A DNA stretch of 12,740 bases, taken from positions 1 through 12,740 of the forward strand of contig CAYGZA010000195.1 of assembly GCA_964354135.1 (NCBI GenBank), read 5' to 3'. This DNA comes from CAYGZA01 sp964354135. Its GTDB lineage: Bacteria; Planctomycetota; Planctomycetia; Pirellulales; Thermoguttaceae. The position numbers and the translations under genes were made by a program. Shown here in pieces: positions 12,727-12,740 of this stretch; positions within the stretch are counted from its first letter, which is position 1; every line of letters starts with the position of its first letter. The notes beneath the pieces are model-generated. The model made no database searches. It saw only the letters and a program-made list of their open reading frames with translations, and was not told the DNA's origin.

Positions 12727-12740
12727 AGGAGTTTCCCTAT
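12727..12740 (+). promoter_or_regulatory. Ribosome-binding site and first two bases of a gene cut by the window edge
   Basis: AGGAG (12727-12731, within GAAAGGAG) is followed by 7 nt and then AT at the last two bases. If the next base is G, a plus-strand gene starts at 12739, divergent from the exopolysaccharide operon. Its product cannot be known from this window. Confidence 0.5.

Larger units (their letters stand above)
10283..12738. other. Long region with no supported gene
   Basis: Reading frames on both strands are long only because the DNA is GC-rich. The translations show no recognisable domain and no good ribosome-binding sites, and frames on both strands overlap each other. I could not match any part to rRNA, tmRNA, RNase P RNA or SRP RNA. 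What the region does hold is listed separately: hairpin clusters, a candidate promoter, degenerate repeated motifs, a three-way-junction palindrome, short direct repeats, a tRNA-Asn 3' fragment, and the leader of a probable plus-strand gene starting at the right edge. Decayed genes cannot be excluded. Confidence 0.6.

Overview
The window looks like part of a high-GC planctomycete chromosome. This is inferred from the gene content: an exosortase locus that also carries a giant membrane-anchored TPR protein, a tyrosine autokinase, EpsI, and a deacetylase of the PEP-CTERM/exosortase type. No rRNA or other taxonomic marker is present. Everything that is convincingly coding lies on the minus strand between 1 and about 10282.

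Reading in the direction of transcription (right to left), the genes are: exosortase (10282-9275), a Wzc-type chain-length/BY-kinase protein (9120-6871), a ~1160-residue TPR protein (about 6856-3377), EpsI (3293-2622), an undecaprenyl-phosphate sugar-phosphate transferase (2552-1626), a DUF3473-type NodB deacetylase (1593-634), and an ExoA-like family 2 glycosyltransferase (637 to beyond position 1). All are co-directional with gaps of 154 bp or less, and two junctions are very close or overlapping. They read as one exopolysaccharide operon. The sugar transferase loads the first sugar on the lipid carrier, the glycosyltransferase extends it, and the Wzc-like kinase controls polymerisation and export. 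The TPR protein probably scaffolds the envelope complex, the deacetylase trims N-acetyl groups, and exosortase plus EpsI process or anchor sorting-signal proteins linked to this matrix. No flippase, polymerase, outer-membrane export channel or PEP-CTERM substrate is visible here; they would lie to the left or elsewhere.

From 10283 to about 12738 there is no gene I can support. This 2.4 kb stretch is rich in structure: three short hairpins just upstream of the exosortase, a sigma70-like promoter firing towards the operon, degenerate repeated motifs, a terminator-like hairpin, a 58-bp palindrome that can fold as a three-way junction, three copies of a 10-mer, and the 3' half of a tRNA-Asn(GTT) with no 5' half. 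The tRNA half is the signature of an integration (att) site. It is followed by more hairpins.

The last ~380 bp look like a promoter and structured leader with an exceptionally long Shine-Dalgarno sequence. The window ends on a good ribosome-binding site and the letters AT, so a plus-strand gene very probably starts at 12739. The layout is therefore two divergent transcription units separated by a mobile-DNA scar.
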